This document shows positions 1 through 10,600 of a stretch of DNA of 64,000 nt, one piece after another. The DNA lies in NCBI RefSeq assembly GCF_042186555.1, contig NC_133328.1, forward strand, positions 60,621,431-60,685,430, given 5' to 3'. The position numbers and the translations under genes were made by a program. Source of the stretch: Aquarana catesbeiana. Its lineage: Eukaryota; Chordata; Amphibia; Anura; Ranidae. Within the stretch, counting starts at the first letter, position 1; each line of letters opens with the position of its first letter. The notes beneath the pieces were generated by a model. It ran no database searches. It was not told the DNA's origin and saw only the letters and a program-made list of their open reading frames with translations.

Positions 1-479
1 AATGTCGCAGTCCCACTAATCACTGATCACCGCCATTACTAGTAGAGAAAAAAATTTATAATAAAAATGCCATAAATATATCCCTTATTTTGTTATTTTG
101 CTATAACTTTTGCGCATACCAATCAATACACGTTTACTGCGATTTATATGTAGAAGAATACATATTGGCCTAAACTGATGAAGAAATTCATTTTTTTATT
201 TTATTTTTTTTTTGGATATTTATTATAGCAAAAAATAAAAAATATTGTTTTTTTTTTTCAAAATTGACGGTCTTTTGTTGTTTATAGTGAAAAAAATAAA
301 TACCGCAGAGGTGATCAAATGCCACCAAAAGAAAGCTCTATTTGTGGGAAAAAAAGGATATCAATTTTGTTTGGGTACAGCGTCGCATGACCGCGCAATT
401 GTCAGGTAAAGCAAAGCAGTGCCGTATCGCAAAAAATGGCCTGGTCATTAAGGGGTAAATCCTTCCGGGGCTGAAGTGG
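1..479 (+). mobile_element. TTAA-flanked DNA transposon, right part (CCACTTC family)
   Basis: The segment runs off the left edge of the window and ends in GAAGTGG followed by TTAA at 480-483. The inner sequence (a TTGTGGG block next to a CAGAGGTGATCAAATGCCACC-like block) recurs at 3660-3874 and, reversed, at 50360-50750. TTAA flanks and CCACTTC/GAAGTGG termini suggest a piggyBac-type non-autonomous element. No transposase is visible. Confidence 0.7.
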
Positions 480-724
480 TTAAGGGAACCTAATGAACTT
501 TGGCACCACAATGAATGCACCTTACCAGACATGCACAAATACACATAGATGTCCTTTTTAGCACTTTGGGCATCTAAAGTCTCAGTTAACAGTAATATGC
601 AATTTAATATGCATATAATATGCAATGCAATGGAATATAACTTTTCCTCATAGTGCTAACAGCTGACCTGTCTCTCCTACATCTTTCTAATGGCCTTCAC
701 TATGATGGATAGCCTTATTGGCCA

Positions 725-1110
725 TTAAAGTGGAACTAAACTATATCTATGCAGCACAAACTAAAAATGCTATTTAAATCATCTTTAATATTCAAAGCAA
801 ACTCAGCCATCCATGTCTTCATGCTTTTTTGTTGAGAAATCACTTTAAAAAACCATGCCCCTAACATTTCTAGCCGCAGTCATCTTGAGTAAGGGGAGAT
901 GATTCATGTAGCATTTACCTCTTGCAATCCAGCTACCCTTAAGTCAGCCATACCAGCACGAGGGTGTGCTTAGCTAAGAAAGCCACTCCTTCCTTCAGAT
1001 GACAAAAAGATGACAAAAAGCAAAAAGAAAATGCCCATGAAGTCTCTTGGGATGTATGACATCATTTTGGCTTAGGCCAGAAAGCAGGAAGTAACTGAAT
1101 AAATGTAAAA
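725..1110 (+). repeat. Dispersed repeat (TTAAAGTGGAACT family), copy 1
   Basis: It begins TTAAAGTGGAACTAAACTAT and shares long blocks with 28538-28880 and a shorter block with 39090-39190, including the sequence around ATCTTGAGTAAGGG and GATTCATGTAGCATTTAC. It has no coding potential. The AAAGTGGAAC start resembles other non-autonomous DNA elements in the window; class unassigned. Confidence 0.55.
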
Positions 1111-1120
1111 AAAAGTTTAA

Positions 1121-1555
1121 CCACTTCCTGCCGGGAGGCCATGATATGACGTCCTTGACTTTGAGTGGAGATAGCTGAATGATGCCTGCAGCTGCAGGCA
1201 TCATTCAGATAGCTTTATTTTTTAGCAAGCGATTGCCTTCTCTTTCCTCATAGCAGCTGTTTAGCTGCTTGATTGCTTTTACAGGCAGCGGGGGGGGGCT
1301 CACCCATGCGAGGCAAAGAATGAAACCACCAACAGCGATGGTTTACCATAGAGCTGATCATGGAGCAAATGGTCCCCGGCCATCTCTATGAGCCTCGGAG
1401 GCCGGAAGCGATGTCATGACATCACTTCCGGCACTGGCAGATGTAAACACTGCTGTTTTTTTTTTCTCTCAGAATGACCTGCATGGTTGACCTCCTGCGT
1501 TCAGTATGCAACAGTGCAGCTGCTCAGCACGAAACCTGGGGGCTAGCAGCAATCA
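1121..1555 (+). mobile_element. TTAA/CCACTTC-family transposon, left-end fragment
   Basis: TTAA at 1117-1120 is followed by CCACTTCCTGCCGGGAGG and then ATATGACGTCC, as in the left end of the full copy at 2601. A perfect hairpin GATGCCTGCAGCTGCAGGCATC lies near 1180-1202. The right terminus is not found. The palindromic element at 1570-2255 was inserted into the neighbouring sequence. Confidence 0.5.
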
Positions 1556-1569
1556 CTGAAGTAGTGGTG

Positions 1570-2255
1570 AGTAGTAAAGAAAAAAACTGCGCTTAGAAGG
1601 TAAAGAGAAATAAACACCAGCTGCGGTTACAAGTGTAGCCCACCATATAAGATCAGAAAATAAGGAAACCGCGCTATAACTGATAAAAAGAGTCCAAATT
1701 ACAGTCCCAAAAATGAATAGTCCCAATGTTGATCCGGGTCAAAAATTTTTTCATCCAAACGAGACAGTAATAAATAAACACAATCAGCGGAACACTCCAA
1801 CATCAGTTGCGCTTACCAGAAGTAAGATTGTAAGGGCGAGTGGCCTAAACCCAGCCTGGGCCTTTAGATGTATACTCCAGATGGAACAGGAAGGGCGCCC
1901 TCATCCCGTGTATCCACAGATAAAGTGCAAAAAAATATAAAAACAATATTACACTATATATTTTTTATATATTTTTTTGCACTTTATCTGTGGATACACG
2001 GGATGAGGGCGCCCTTCCTGTTCCATCTGGAGTATACATCTAAAGGCCCAGGCTGGGTTTAGGCCACTCGCCCTTACAATCTTACTTCTGGTAAGCGCAA
2101 CTGATGTTGGAGTGTTCCGCTGATTGTGTTTATTTATTACTGTCTCGTTTGGATGAAAAAATTTTTGACCCGGATCAACATTGGGACTATTCATTTTTGG
2201 TTATGGGACTGTAATTTGGACTCTTTTTATCAGTTATAGCGCGGTTTCCTTATTT
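1570..2255. mobile_element. Palindromic insertion with 15-bp target duplication
   Basis: The element is flanked by the exact 15-bp direct repeat ACTGAAGTAGTGGTG (1555-1569 and 2256-2270). Inside are two inverted arms of about 285 bp (1658-1942 and about 1971-2255), identical except for a short insertion near 2199-2205. They are separated by an AT-rich centre. About 88 bp at the left lie outside the palindrome, while the right arm ends exactly at the target duplication. An open frame of 75 codons read on both strands is a by-product of the palindrome. The long variable-length duplication fits Penelope-like insertion rather than a DNA transposon; this assignment is inference. Confidence 0.6.
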
Positions 2256-2384
2256 ACTGAAGTAGTGGTGTCTACTAGAGTGATTTCCAGCTTCCACAGG
2301 GATCTTCCATGTATGGCACATACATATTTACATTGGCCCAAGCTGTACCAATATAACTATGCAAAAATATAAAGGAAACAGCAG

Positions 2385-2545
2385 AGGGCACCAACCAGTG
2401 GCAACCCATTCATTGGGGGCGCACGGGCGCCGCTTCCCCTATCCATGCGTCCGGCCCCCTAATCTAGATGCAGGGCGCTGGATGCTTGGATTCCAATGGG
2501 GGGGTTTGAAGCAAGTGATTAGAGACAGAGGCTCTAATAAGATCC
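2385..2545 (-). mobile_element. hAT (CAGTGGCGG family) fragment
   Basis: Blocks around CATGCGTCCGGCCCCC, a G-run, and the phrase AGAGGCTCTAATAAG match the intact element at 42398-43002 and the copy at 27965-28425. No target duplication or terminus survives. Confidence 0.5.
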
Positions 2546-2600
2546 ATAGAAAGTACAAGCTGGCAACTCAACAGCTTCTTCATAGAAAATATTTATTTAA

Positions 2601-3874
2601 CCACTTCCCGCCCGCCCCATAGCGGATTGACGTCCGGGAAGTGGTTCCGTTATCCTGACTGGGCGTCATATGACGTCCAGCAGGATAACATGCCACTGCG
2701 CGCCCCTGGGAGTGCGCATCGCTGCGATCGGTGGAGCGGTGTGTCAGCCTGACACACCGCTCCACCGATCTTGGTAAAGAGTCTTCGGCGGAGGCTCTTT
2801 ACCACGTGATCAGCCATGTCCAATCACGGCTGATCACGCTGTCAATGGGAAGAGCCGTTGATCGGCTTTTCCTCACTCGCGTCTGACAGACGCGAGTAGA
2901 GGAGAGCCGATTGGCGGTTCTCCTGACAGGGGGGGTCTGCGCTGATTGTTTATCAGCGCAGCCCCCCTCAGATCACCACATTGGACCACCAGGGATCGAC
3001 ACTAGGACCACCAGGGAAGGGGCAACATGTGGATGGCCAGGTATGTACCCCATGGCCATCCACATGTGCCCAATGTGCCAAATCTGTGCCAATCAGTGCC
3101 CACAAATGGGCACTGATTGGCACCATTATGTTCCAGCAATGCCCCCAATGTTTTATGAGTGCCACCTGTCATTGCCCATCGGTGCCACCTGTCAGTGCCC
3201 ATCGGTGCCACCTATCGGTGCCCATCTGTGCCCATCAGTGCCCACCTATCAGTGCCCATCAGTGCCACACATCAGTGCCACCCATAAGTACCCATCAGTG
3301 CCACCCATATGTACCAATCAATGCCACCTACGAGTGCCCATCAGTGCCACCTATGAGTGCCCATCAGTGCCACCTATGAGTGCCTATCGGTGCCACCTAT
3401 GAGTGCCCATCAGTGCCGCATACCAGTGCCACCTATCAGTGCCCATCAGTGCCGCGTATCAGTGCCCATCATCAGTGCCCGTCAGTGCCACCTCATCAGT
3501 ACCACCTCATTGGTGCCACCTCATCGGTGCTCATCAGTGCCGCCGTATCAGTGCACGTCATTGCAGCCATATCAGTGCCCGTCATTGAAGGAGAAAACGT
3601 GCTTATTTACAAAAAATTTTAACAGAAACAAAGAAAAACGTGTTTTTTTTTTCTAAATTTTCGGTCTTTTTTTATTTGTTGCGCAAAAAATAAAAACCGC
3701 AGAGGTGATCAAATACCACCAAAAGAAAGCTCTATTTGTGGGAACAAAATGAAAAAAAAATTTGTTTGGGTACAGTGTAGCATGACCGCGCAATTGTCAT
3801 TCAAATTGCGACAGCGCTGAAAGCTGAAAATTGGCCTGGGCGGGAAGGTGTCTAAGTGCCCGGTATTGAAGTGG
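2601..3874 (+). mobile_element. Complete 1.27-kb TTAA-flanked element (CCACTTC family)
   Basis: TTAA occurs at 2597-2600 and 3875-3878, immediately outside CCACTTCCCGCC and its inverted end GAAGTGG. There is no transposase; the interior is GC-rich at the left, a CAGTGCC minisatellite in the middle (3158-3586), and AT-rich at the right. TTAA targets with short terminal inverted repeats are the hallmark of the piggyBac superfamily, so this is probably a piggyBac-mobilised non-autonomous element. Open frames across it are repeat artefacts. Confidence 0.75.
3158..3586 (+). repeat. CAGTGCCCATCAGTGCCACC minisatellite inside a TTAA element
   Basis: About 430 bp of irregular tandem repeats of roughly 10-12 and 22-24 bp, built on CAGTGCCCATCAGTGCCACC. 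It produces long spurious cysteine/proline-rich open frames in all three plus frames. The same unit occurs inside a different element at 32515-32650. Confidence 0.85.
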
Positions 3875-3910
3875 TTAAGCATTAGTGTAATAACATCATC
3901 CAAAAATTCT

Positions 3911-3940
3911 AATGCGTTTCGGCCTTAGGCCTTCATTAAA
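3911..3940 (-). other. Hammerhead-like relic (degenerate)
   Basis: On the minus strand the order is TTAATGA, a GGCC/GGCC helix with a TAA loop, then GAAACGCATTA. This resembles the CUGANGA - helix II - GAAA - short helix III layout of Penelope-associated hammerheads. Box 1 lacks the required C and G and the cleavage triplet is changed, so it should be inactive. Confidence 0.35.
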
Positions 3941-4244
3941 AGCATAAAAATATGACATTAAAAAACAAGTATATATAAGGGAAGCAGCCCTTGTGAGGTA
4001 TGAAGGGCAAAAATCACTTAATTAAAAAAATCAACCCATTAATTGGTTACAGATGGAGATGTCCAGACCTGGGCCAAACAAAACACAATTGCTACAATTT
4101 GATTATATTGTTTAGAGTAAGTAGTAACAAAATGGATTTTATCTCTATTACAATGGGACTGTCTTTTCATACTAGGGTTCTCTGCATTTTTTAGCATGCT
4201 ACCTCTATAATTTTTCTCCGCCTTGATCCTGCCATTATCAATCA

Positions 4245-4400
4245 AATGAATATTCACTATTGTCACACTGATCCTCCTCCCAGCCACTCAGAAAGCAGGT
4301 CCTGACACCCGTCACCCGATTGGCTGAAAGGACAGGCGATCTTATTGGATGCCTAGGAGGAGAAAGGAGGAGGCGCACAGCAGAAGCTGCCATGATGCAG
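4245..4400 (-). mobile_element. hAT (CAGTGGCGG family) internal fragment
   Basis: The stretch from GAATATTCACTATTGTCACA through GATTGGCTGAAAGGA to the AGGAGGAG region aligns by eye with the internal part of the copy at 28180-28330. No termini are present. Confidence 0.4.
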
Positions 4401-4409
4401 AGGCTATCT

Positions 4410-4441
4410 CTGAGGAAGGGGGTGCACCCCGAAATGCGTTA
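4410..4441 (+). other. Hammerhead-like motif, near-consensus core
   Basis: CTGAGGA (fits CUGANGA) is followed by a helix closed by GGGG/CCCC around TGCA, then GAAA and TGCGTTAG. Known Penelope-type minimal hammerheads end GAAACGCGTC; here the two C positions read T. Both core boxes are intact, so this is the best hammerhead-like core in the window, but helix I is not obvious and activity is doubtful. Confidence 0.4.
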
Positions 4442-4449
4442 GCTGTACA

Positions 4450-5530
4450 CCGTGTTCTTTGCATGTCCATGCATTGTTTTTATGGCCTTTTGTCAGTTGC
4501 ATTTTGTGAGTACCCACTTTTGTATAAAACATTTTTATTATTAAATTATCTGTGGTAATGCACTAGGTGTGCACGCCTTCCATTCTGTTTTTCTTGTACT
4601 TCCTTTTGGATTACCCCATCTGAGGAAGGCAGCATCCACCCAATTTTGGATACCATATATACCTTTCACACAACCATTCTATTTGACATCTGTTACTCCA
4701 CACCTTGGAAGACCTATGAGTGCTGGAAGTGACTGTGTTTTTTGTACACATATTTATATAATAGAGCTGGCAGGAAAATTGATTAGGTCCACACTAATAT
4801 GGCTGCTTAAAGTCTGTACCATACTAATGGGCTTCAATAAAATGGCCTTTTAAGGTCTGTATCAAACAAATGGACTACAATAAAATAACCTCACAGTTAT
4901 ATGATATGATTACATTAAAACTATATGATATAACCTGTTCATAGCAACAGATCAAATACGTGCTATCTCTTCATCTCAAACTATACATGTCCTCTTTATG
5001 TGGCAGTGTACTGTACATTTCAGATCCCATTAGGAGGCATGCCTATCCTGGTGTTAGCAAAAAGATATAAGTCTTTGACCCATCCCACAGACCAGGCTCT
5101 TTCCTTCCCATCATTCGACTATCCAGAGCTAAGCTCCACCCAGGGTTTATAAAGGATCCTGCAAGGAAGGATGTGACATCACCTAATTTCCTGAAAGGAT
5201 TTACTGCAAAAATTCTTCTTAAAGGGGCAGTAAGTTAACCCCTGCCTACAAGTTGCTGTGCACTGTTTTTTTGAGGAAGGGGAGAAAGACACATGCTTAC
5301 TACTACTAGGCTTTTCTAAGGGCTCTGGTAAAGCAGGAAGCAGGTAATTGTGGGGGTCTACAAAGTATCTACAAAGAAAAGATCAGTGAATAAGGTTAAA
5401 CCTTTTATTTTACCTTCACTGTCCAAAGTGACAAGGTTACTTTGTTATACATTACCTTGAGGCCTATTTTTGGCCATTTTGGGCAAAGTAACAGATGCTC
5501 ATTGTATATCACCTTGTCTGCTATCAATAC
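4450..5530. other. Unassigned non-coding stretch
   Basis: No recognised gene or complete element. There is an AT-rich tract, a second CTGAGGAAGG string near 4620, and a direct echo of CTTTTAAGGTCTGTA near 4850. I see no coding signal. Confidence 0.4.
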
Positions 5531-5531
5531 C

Positions 5532-6330
5532 TGTGATACAGTAGTCTCAACCAGGACAGAGGCTTTTGGAGGGGACTGAATGCTAGCCACTTGCCTACCG
5601 ACTATGGGCCCTGGCATTTGAGGGAGTTACAAGCTTTTGGAAAGATGTTCTGTTTGCAAAAGGACATTATTAAAAAGGCCATGATGGTCTCTGACAGCTT
5701 GGAACTCATAGCTGATATTAATGTCATCAGCAAGCCACCTGTCTGGGGTCCCCAGCCAAAATGTGTATATTGTAAGTAGGTCTAGTGTTTCGGCTAAGGG
5801 TCTTTCACCCATTGTTGTTTGTGCTAATTAACTCTGCCTAAAGGTGTTCTGTGTTTATACTTATGATAATGTGTATTGTAGTTTGTGAGCTAGGAGACGG
5901 CAAGTCTGACCTGGAAGGTCAGACCTCTGAGTTATCCAGGGGGTTAATTGACATCATGTTTATCGTATATGTCTGTTGTTGTAATTATATTCCTGTGTGC
6001 AGTTTGTATTGTTAGGGTAATCTGATCAGAAGGGGGGAATGTCCTTCTCAAGTGTATAACAGCCTGTATACTTGTTCAAATAAACAGTTATTATCTTGGT
6101 TTACTCCAAAACTGGTAGTGCCTAGTTATTGGGGTAAATATAGCCAGACTTGCGGGTCTCGTGTTCCAGGTGTGTTGGACAGGCCCACAGGTTTTGATTT
6201 TGTATATTGTCATGCTGGTATACTGGCTCTCTTAAGGTCTTTTAATGTCAATGTTTTGTTTTGCGCATCGAGGTCTTCAGGTAAGACTGCGTAGGTCAAG
6301 CATTTTAATAAATAAATAAAATAAATAATT
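5532..6330 (+). repeat. Left LTR of the decayed copy
   Basis: It starts TGTGATACAGTAG after ATACC. Its inner end is uncertain; the last block shared with the right LTR is GTCTCGTGTTCCAG near 6157-6170. The right copy lacks several hundred bases present here. Confidence 0.55.
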
Positions 6331-6394
6331 AAATAGAGCTTGGGAAGCAGCTTCTTGGCGGAGATACCCAACAGGGTGTCCGGAGTCTGCAGTT

Positions 6395-8121
6395 GGATGC
6401 TTCCTGAAGTCTGGGACATCCAAACCTTCACCGGGATCCAAGATCGGGATAACAGACTTCAGTTACACCAGCAGACATATGGATCTGGCATCAGTGATTC
6501 CGGGGCTGCTTCAGTTCGTCCTTTCAGCATACTCCAGGACTACCTGGAGCTCAGGCAGCAGATTTGGGTAGGGCTCTGGATTGGAGCCCTCCAAGTCGCT
6601 GGTATACAGCAGGGCAAGTGCTTTCCAACCCCAGAGTAACGGGCCAGTGACCAACGGGATTTACGGATGCCATTCCTGGGAGAGTGGCCCCAGGAGCAAT
6701 GGGTGACTGAGTTGGATAGGCTGGTCCAGCAGGAGATAGAGCTGGACAATCGATATCAGGCTCTGCAATGGCACTCAGAGCAGGGATATTTAGGGGAGAC
6801 AACAAAATGCTTTCCAGAGGGATATGACTTTGGCGGCCCTGGATTGCTGTGGGAGAGCCTTACAAATGTTTTTGTGTGTGGCGATGAAGGGGAACACCCT
6901 TGAGGACCTGCTAGAATACAGAGAGACTATGCTTGGTCTTGTAGGGGTCTCAGAGCTTAAACCAGATCTGGAATATTTGCTAAGGAAAGAACAGCATCCG
7001 GAAAGGGCATACAGGGAACTGCTAGAACACGTTCAGCAGCATGCCAGAGAATTGGCAGCAGAAACTCCGGAGATGGCCATCCCCAAAGCCGAAGTGCTGA
7101 CAACAGGGCATGCGTAACATCTTCTTCGTTCTACAGACAGGAGATGGTGAACCTATATCCCCAGAAACCAGTTCCAGAGACTGGGTATTTAGTTGACTTT
7201 TCCACTGAGGAAAAACAACCATGTGAGCCTCCAGCAGAAAAGCTGGCATCAGGGCCAAACATCACTGAGCTCTGCCCAGCACCAACAGCAGCTTTGGCCA
7301 TCCTGAGACAAGAGGCAGTCAGCCTTTCTCCCACAACACTGACAGGGACATGGGATTTCCTGCCAGCAGCATCTGTGGAATTACAAGAAACCTCTCCAAC
7401 TGAAGCACTGGCAACCGGACAGAGGGTCTGAGACATCTGTCCCACACCTGCGGCAGTTCCGGATGTCCAGGGTGAGAAGGAGATGGTAATTTCCCGGCAG
7501 CAGATCAGGATCCAGGGGGAGAAGGGAGAGGAGGTTGTTGTCCTCCCTTCCCAACAGTCAGACAGAGTGGAACAAATTGTCTTTACTCCCCAGCCAGGAT
7601 CCATGCACCTGGGAGACAGTGACAGAGAAATGTCATCCCAGCAGCCAGGTGAGGGAACGGAAGAGGAAGCAGCTGGGTGACCTCCCCAATGGCAGCTACA
7701 CAGTTTGGAAGAGACGGAAGTCCTCCTTCTTCCCCAACAGCAGATACACAGTTTGGAAGTGGAGGAAGCCGGCCTCCCGTCCCAATGGTTAGCCAGAGCG
7801 AATGATGTGGAGTCCCCAGCAGAATTGCCGGCAACAGGGCAGAGTGCTACCAACCTCTGTCCAGCACCGGCAACAACTGAGGAGTTCCAGGGAGCCGTGG
7901 CGTCGAGCCCCTCTCTCCAGCGAGAAACTGATGTAGTGAAGCTTCTACTCCCAGCTGAATTGCTGCCAACAGGGCAGAGCGCCGCTGGCCTTTGCCTAAC
8001 ACCTACAGTGCCTTCACAGCTTCAGGGAGCTGGGGCGATCAGCCCCTCTCCCCAGCAGTCCGAGCCCCGGAATGTTACAAACCACCCATCTGAAGCGCTG
8101 GCAGCCAGACAGAGTCAATGA
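6395..8121 (+). pseudogene. Gag-like ORF of the LTR element, broken
   Basis: Translation in shifting frames gives pieces clearly homologous to the protein of the copy at 53966-55948: a WVTELDRLVQQEIELD segment near 6700, QQHARELAAETPEMAIPK near 7040, VNLYPQKPVPETG near 7150, LSPTTLTGTWDFLPAAS near 7330 and QQIRIQGEKGEE near 7500. An in-frame TGA follows ATGQRV near 7430, and frames change near 6890-6900 and 7680. The C-terminal half keeps the repeated ATGQS..LCPAP units. The protein is a structural-type, acidic and proline-rich product of unknown fold; no zinc knuckle is visible. Non-functional. Confidence 0.7.
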
Positions 8122-8291
8122 CTTCTGCCCCACGCTTACTGACGACAACTACTCCTGACACTATTCCATGCAGCTAAGAATGGAGATCATGCAGACTGAC
8201 TATATGAGTTCACTTTACCCAACTAACGCATGTCTAGACCAGGTGGAGGTCTAGGACCTTGTTAGTCGACTTTTTATGGGGGGGGGAGAAA

Positions 8292-8632
8292 TAGGATAGA
8301 CTCACCCGGGACAGAGGCTTTTGGAGGGGAGCCTACCGACTGTGGGACCTGGCATTTGAGGGAGCTGCAAGCATTTGGGAAGACGTTCTGTTATGTAATG
8401 CAAAAGGAAATTATTAAAAAGGCCACGATGGTCTCTGCCAGCTTGGGACTCATAGCTGATGCTGATGTCATCAGCAAGCCACTTGTCTGGGGCCCACTGC
8501 CATAATGTGTTTATTGTAAGTAGGTCTAGTTGGGGTAACTTAGCCAGATCTACTGGTCTCGTGTTCCAGATCTTAGGAAGCGATATACTGAAGGAAGCAC
8601 TCAAGCAGAGTGTGGGAAGCGATTCTGTCGCA
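8292..8632 (+). repeat. Right LTR of the decayed copy (internally deleted)
   Basis: It follows the polypurine tract and matches the left LTR in blocks, but lacks the segment between AAGTAGGTCTAG and TTGGGGTAA. The end GGAAGCACTCAAGCAGAGTG matches the corresponding end of the intact LTR at 53280 (read on the minus strand). Confidence 0.65.
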
Positions 8633-8653
8633 ATACTTACCTTGTGTGTCTTC

Positions 8654-9051
8654 ATTAAAGGGGTTTTATACCCTGCTTGGTCATTTTTACCTACACTTAA
8701 GCCTATAATAAGGCTTACCTGTAGGTAAAATTAATATCTCCTAAACCTGCACGGTTTAGGAGATATTCACCCTCCATGCAGCCGCTAACGTCAGCGGCGC
8801 ATGCACTCTGAAGGTCTGGAAGATCGTGCGCGGGAGTGACGTCATCACGGCTCGAGCCACTCACAGTGCCGGAGCCCGCAAACCCAGGCGAAACACTGAG
8901 GGAACATGTCAGCCCCCTCAGCGGTGATTGGGCGCGCTGTGGGAGATTCGTTCTAAGGTATTTCATAATGGGCTAGTATGCAACGCATACTAGTCCATTA
9001 TGCTATTATCTTGCAGGTTTTGTTTTTTTCAGCGGTTTACTACCGCTTTAA
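8654..9051. mobile_element. Non-autonomous DNA element (TTAAAG termini)
   Basis: The ends are TTAAAGGGGTTTTATACCC and, inverted, AGCGGTTTACTACCGCTTTAA. A near-perfect hairpin around AATATCTCCTAAACC / GGTTTAGGAGATATT lies at 8732-8766. The GC-rich middle (GCGCGGGAGTGACGTCATC) parallels the element at 24236. No coding capacity. Confidence 0.5.
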
Positions 9052-9059
9052 GTCAAAAA

Positions 9060-9844
9060 TGTATAAATGTGTCGCTTGCACAGGGCTAACAACCTTCTCT
9101 GCACCCCAAAGTGACAGTGCACAGGCCATGCAATTGGCAAAAAGGGGAGAAGGTAACGTAACGCCCAAAGGGACAGGTTTTCTTGAATTCCCTTAGCTTG
9201 AGACCCAAAGTGCTATAAAAAAAAAAATCTAACTTATATTTGTGCAGGATACATGTATAACAAGCATAGAATAACCTCTTTTTGTATAATGAGCAGCACA
9301 GAAAAGAGACATCTGCCACAAGACATAACAGGGCCACTTAGGAGCAGTCTTCTACAGACAGACGTGCAAGGAAGTTCACGGTTTTATAAAAACAGATGTG
9401 GCATTTTACTGTGAGCTGGATGTTTAGGCATCAGCCGCAGCAATGAGGGCTTTTTGTACAAGTAGAGAAGAAGAGACAGAAAATTGCAGGAGAGTCAAGA
9501 GGAAGGAGGGGTTGTAGCCATGGAGACTGCAGTTAATTAGAGCATGTCACTTCAGGGTGGCGGAGGAAACGGCCGATCGTGACATTTTAACAAAGGATTT
9601 GTAACGTTAGGAGAGAAGGTAGAGGAAAGACCTAGACATATGAACCTCCGATTTTTTTTTTTAAATCCAGTAATACGCTGTCATTTTCAGCAATACATAC
9701 CACCATATGAAATGTCTTTAAAACAGAGATACTGATACTGAAATTGTAAATTAAAAATCCCTGCAAAATTGTGTTTCGTGTGGCTTGCTCAGTAGGTTTT
9801 GCAACTGTGGCACAGTCACAGCAACAGTACCTAGGATTCTCCAT
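9060..9844. other. Unassigned non-coding stretch
   Basis: No element or gene recognised. The sequence is of mixed composition with a poly-T tract near 9653. The right edge meets the Tc1 fragment. Confidence 0.4.
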
Positions 9845-10218
9845 GACCTCTGCACAAACAAGGTCCATAAAGACATGGATGAGTGAATTTGGCGAGGAGG
9901 AAATTGACTGGCCTGCACAGAGTCCTGACCTAAACCCAATAGAACACCTTTGGGATGAATTAGAGTGGAGACTGCGAGCCAGGCCTTCTCATCCACATCA
10001 GTGCCTGACCTCACAAATGCGCTTCTGGAAGAATGGTCAAATATTCCCATAGACACACTCCTAAACCTTGTGGACAGCCTTCCCAGAAGAATTGAAGCTT
10101 TTATAGCTGCAAAGGGTGGGCCAACTCAATATTGAACGCTACAGGCTAAGACTGGGATGCCATTAAAGTTCAGGTGCATGTGAAGGCAGGCGTCCCAATA
10201 CTTTTGGTAATATAGTGT
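9845..10218 (+). pseudogene. Tc1/mariner transposase C-terminal fragment with right end
   Basis: The plus-strand frame encodes a Tc1-type C-terminus: SIKTWMSEFGEEEIDW, then PAQSPDLNPIEHLWDELE, which contains the third catalytic acidic residue (E of NPIEHLW). It continues through WKNG and, in another frame, AAKGGPTQY. The right terminal repeat ends CCAATACTTTTGGTAATATA. The same lineage is found at 43418-43963. The N-terminal DNA-binding domain and the first two catalytic aspartates are missing. Confidence 0.8.
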
Positions 10219-10383
10219 CGTTTCCAAATGTTCCTCATTTGGAAGGACTGTCCCTCTTCTGGAGCCAAATCCATCTGTGCCTCTTTCCTCCTTAGTTGTC
10301 CCTCTTTGTGTTTTGATGTATACACTTCTATAATACAAAAAGTATTATTTAACTATCAAGTGTTGTACTGCGCTAAGGCACTA

Positions 10384-10600
10384 CCCTGTTTCCCCGAAAA
10401 TAAGACCTAGTGTGATTGTCAGTGATGGCTGCAATATAAGCCCTACCCCCCAAATAAGCCCTAGTTAAAGTCCTTGTAGGTCTTATTTTCAGGGTAGGGC
10501 TTATTTTCAGGGAAACAGGGTAGGGCGTATTTAGGGGGTAGGGCTTATATTGCAGCCATCACCGACAGTCACACTAGGTCTTATTTTCGGGGAAACAGGG
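10384..10600. mobile_element. Palindromic MITE (CCCTGTTTCCCCGAAAATAA ends)
   Basis: The 217-bp element is bounded by TA on both sides. Its ends CCCTGTTTCCCC and GGGGAAACAGGG are inverted repeats extending about 80 bp inward (AATAAGACCTAGTGTGA; CTGCAATATAAGCCCTA). TA target and palindromic structure suggest Tc1/mariner mobilisation. Confidence 0.7.

Larger units (their letters stand above)
5532..8632 (+). mobile_element. Gag-only LTR retrotransposon, decayed copy
   Basis: Direct repeats at 5532 and 8292 share several blocks (GGACAGAGGCTTTTGGAGGGGA, the GCATTTGAGGGAG region, the ATCAGCAAGCCAC region). The start TGTGATACAG is homologous to the LTR start TGTGACAGACC of the copy at 53280-56742. 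A polypurine tract (G-run then AGAAA, 8278-8291) precedes the right LTR. Flanks ATACC/ATACT form a probable 5-bp target duplication. The interior encodes the same gag-like protein as the minus-strand copy at 53.3 kb, broken by stops and frameshifts. No protease, reverse transcriptase or integrase is visible. Confidence 0.75.

Noticed and set aside
1713..2194. Two open frames on opposite strands encoding the same 75-residue peptide
   Set aside because: They are the two arms of one palindrome; identical peptides follow from the inverted repeat, not from a gene.
2911..3588. Long cysteine- and proline-rich open frames
   Set aside because: They are produced by the CAGTGCC minisatellite, which stays open in several frames at once; no domain, start context or splice signal supports a gene.
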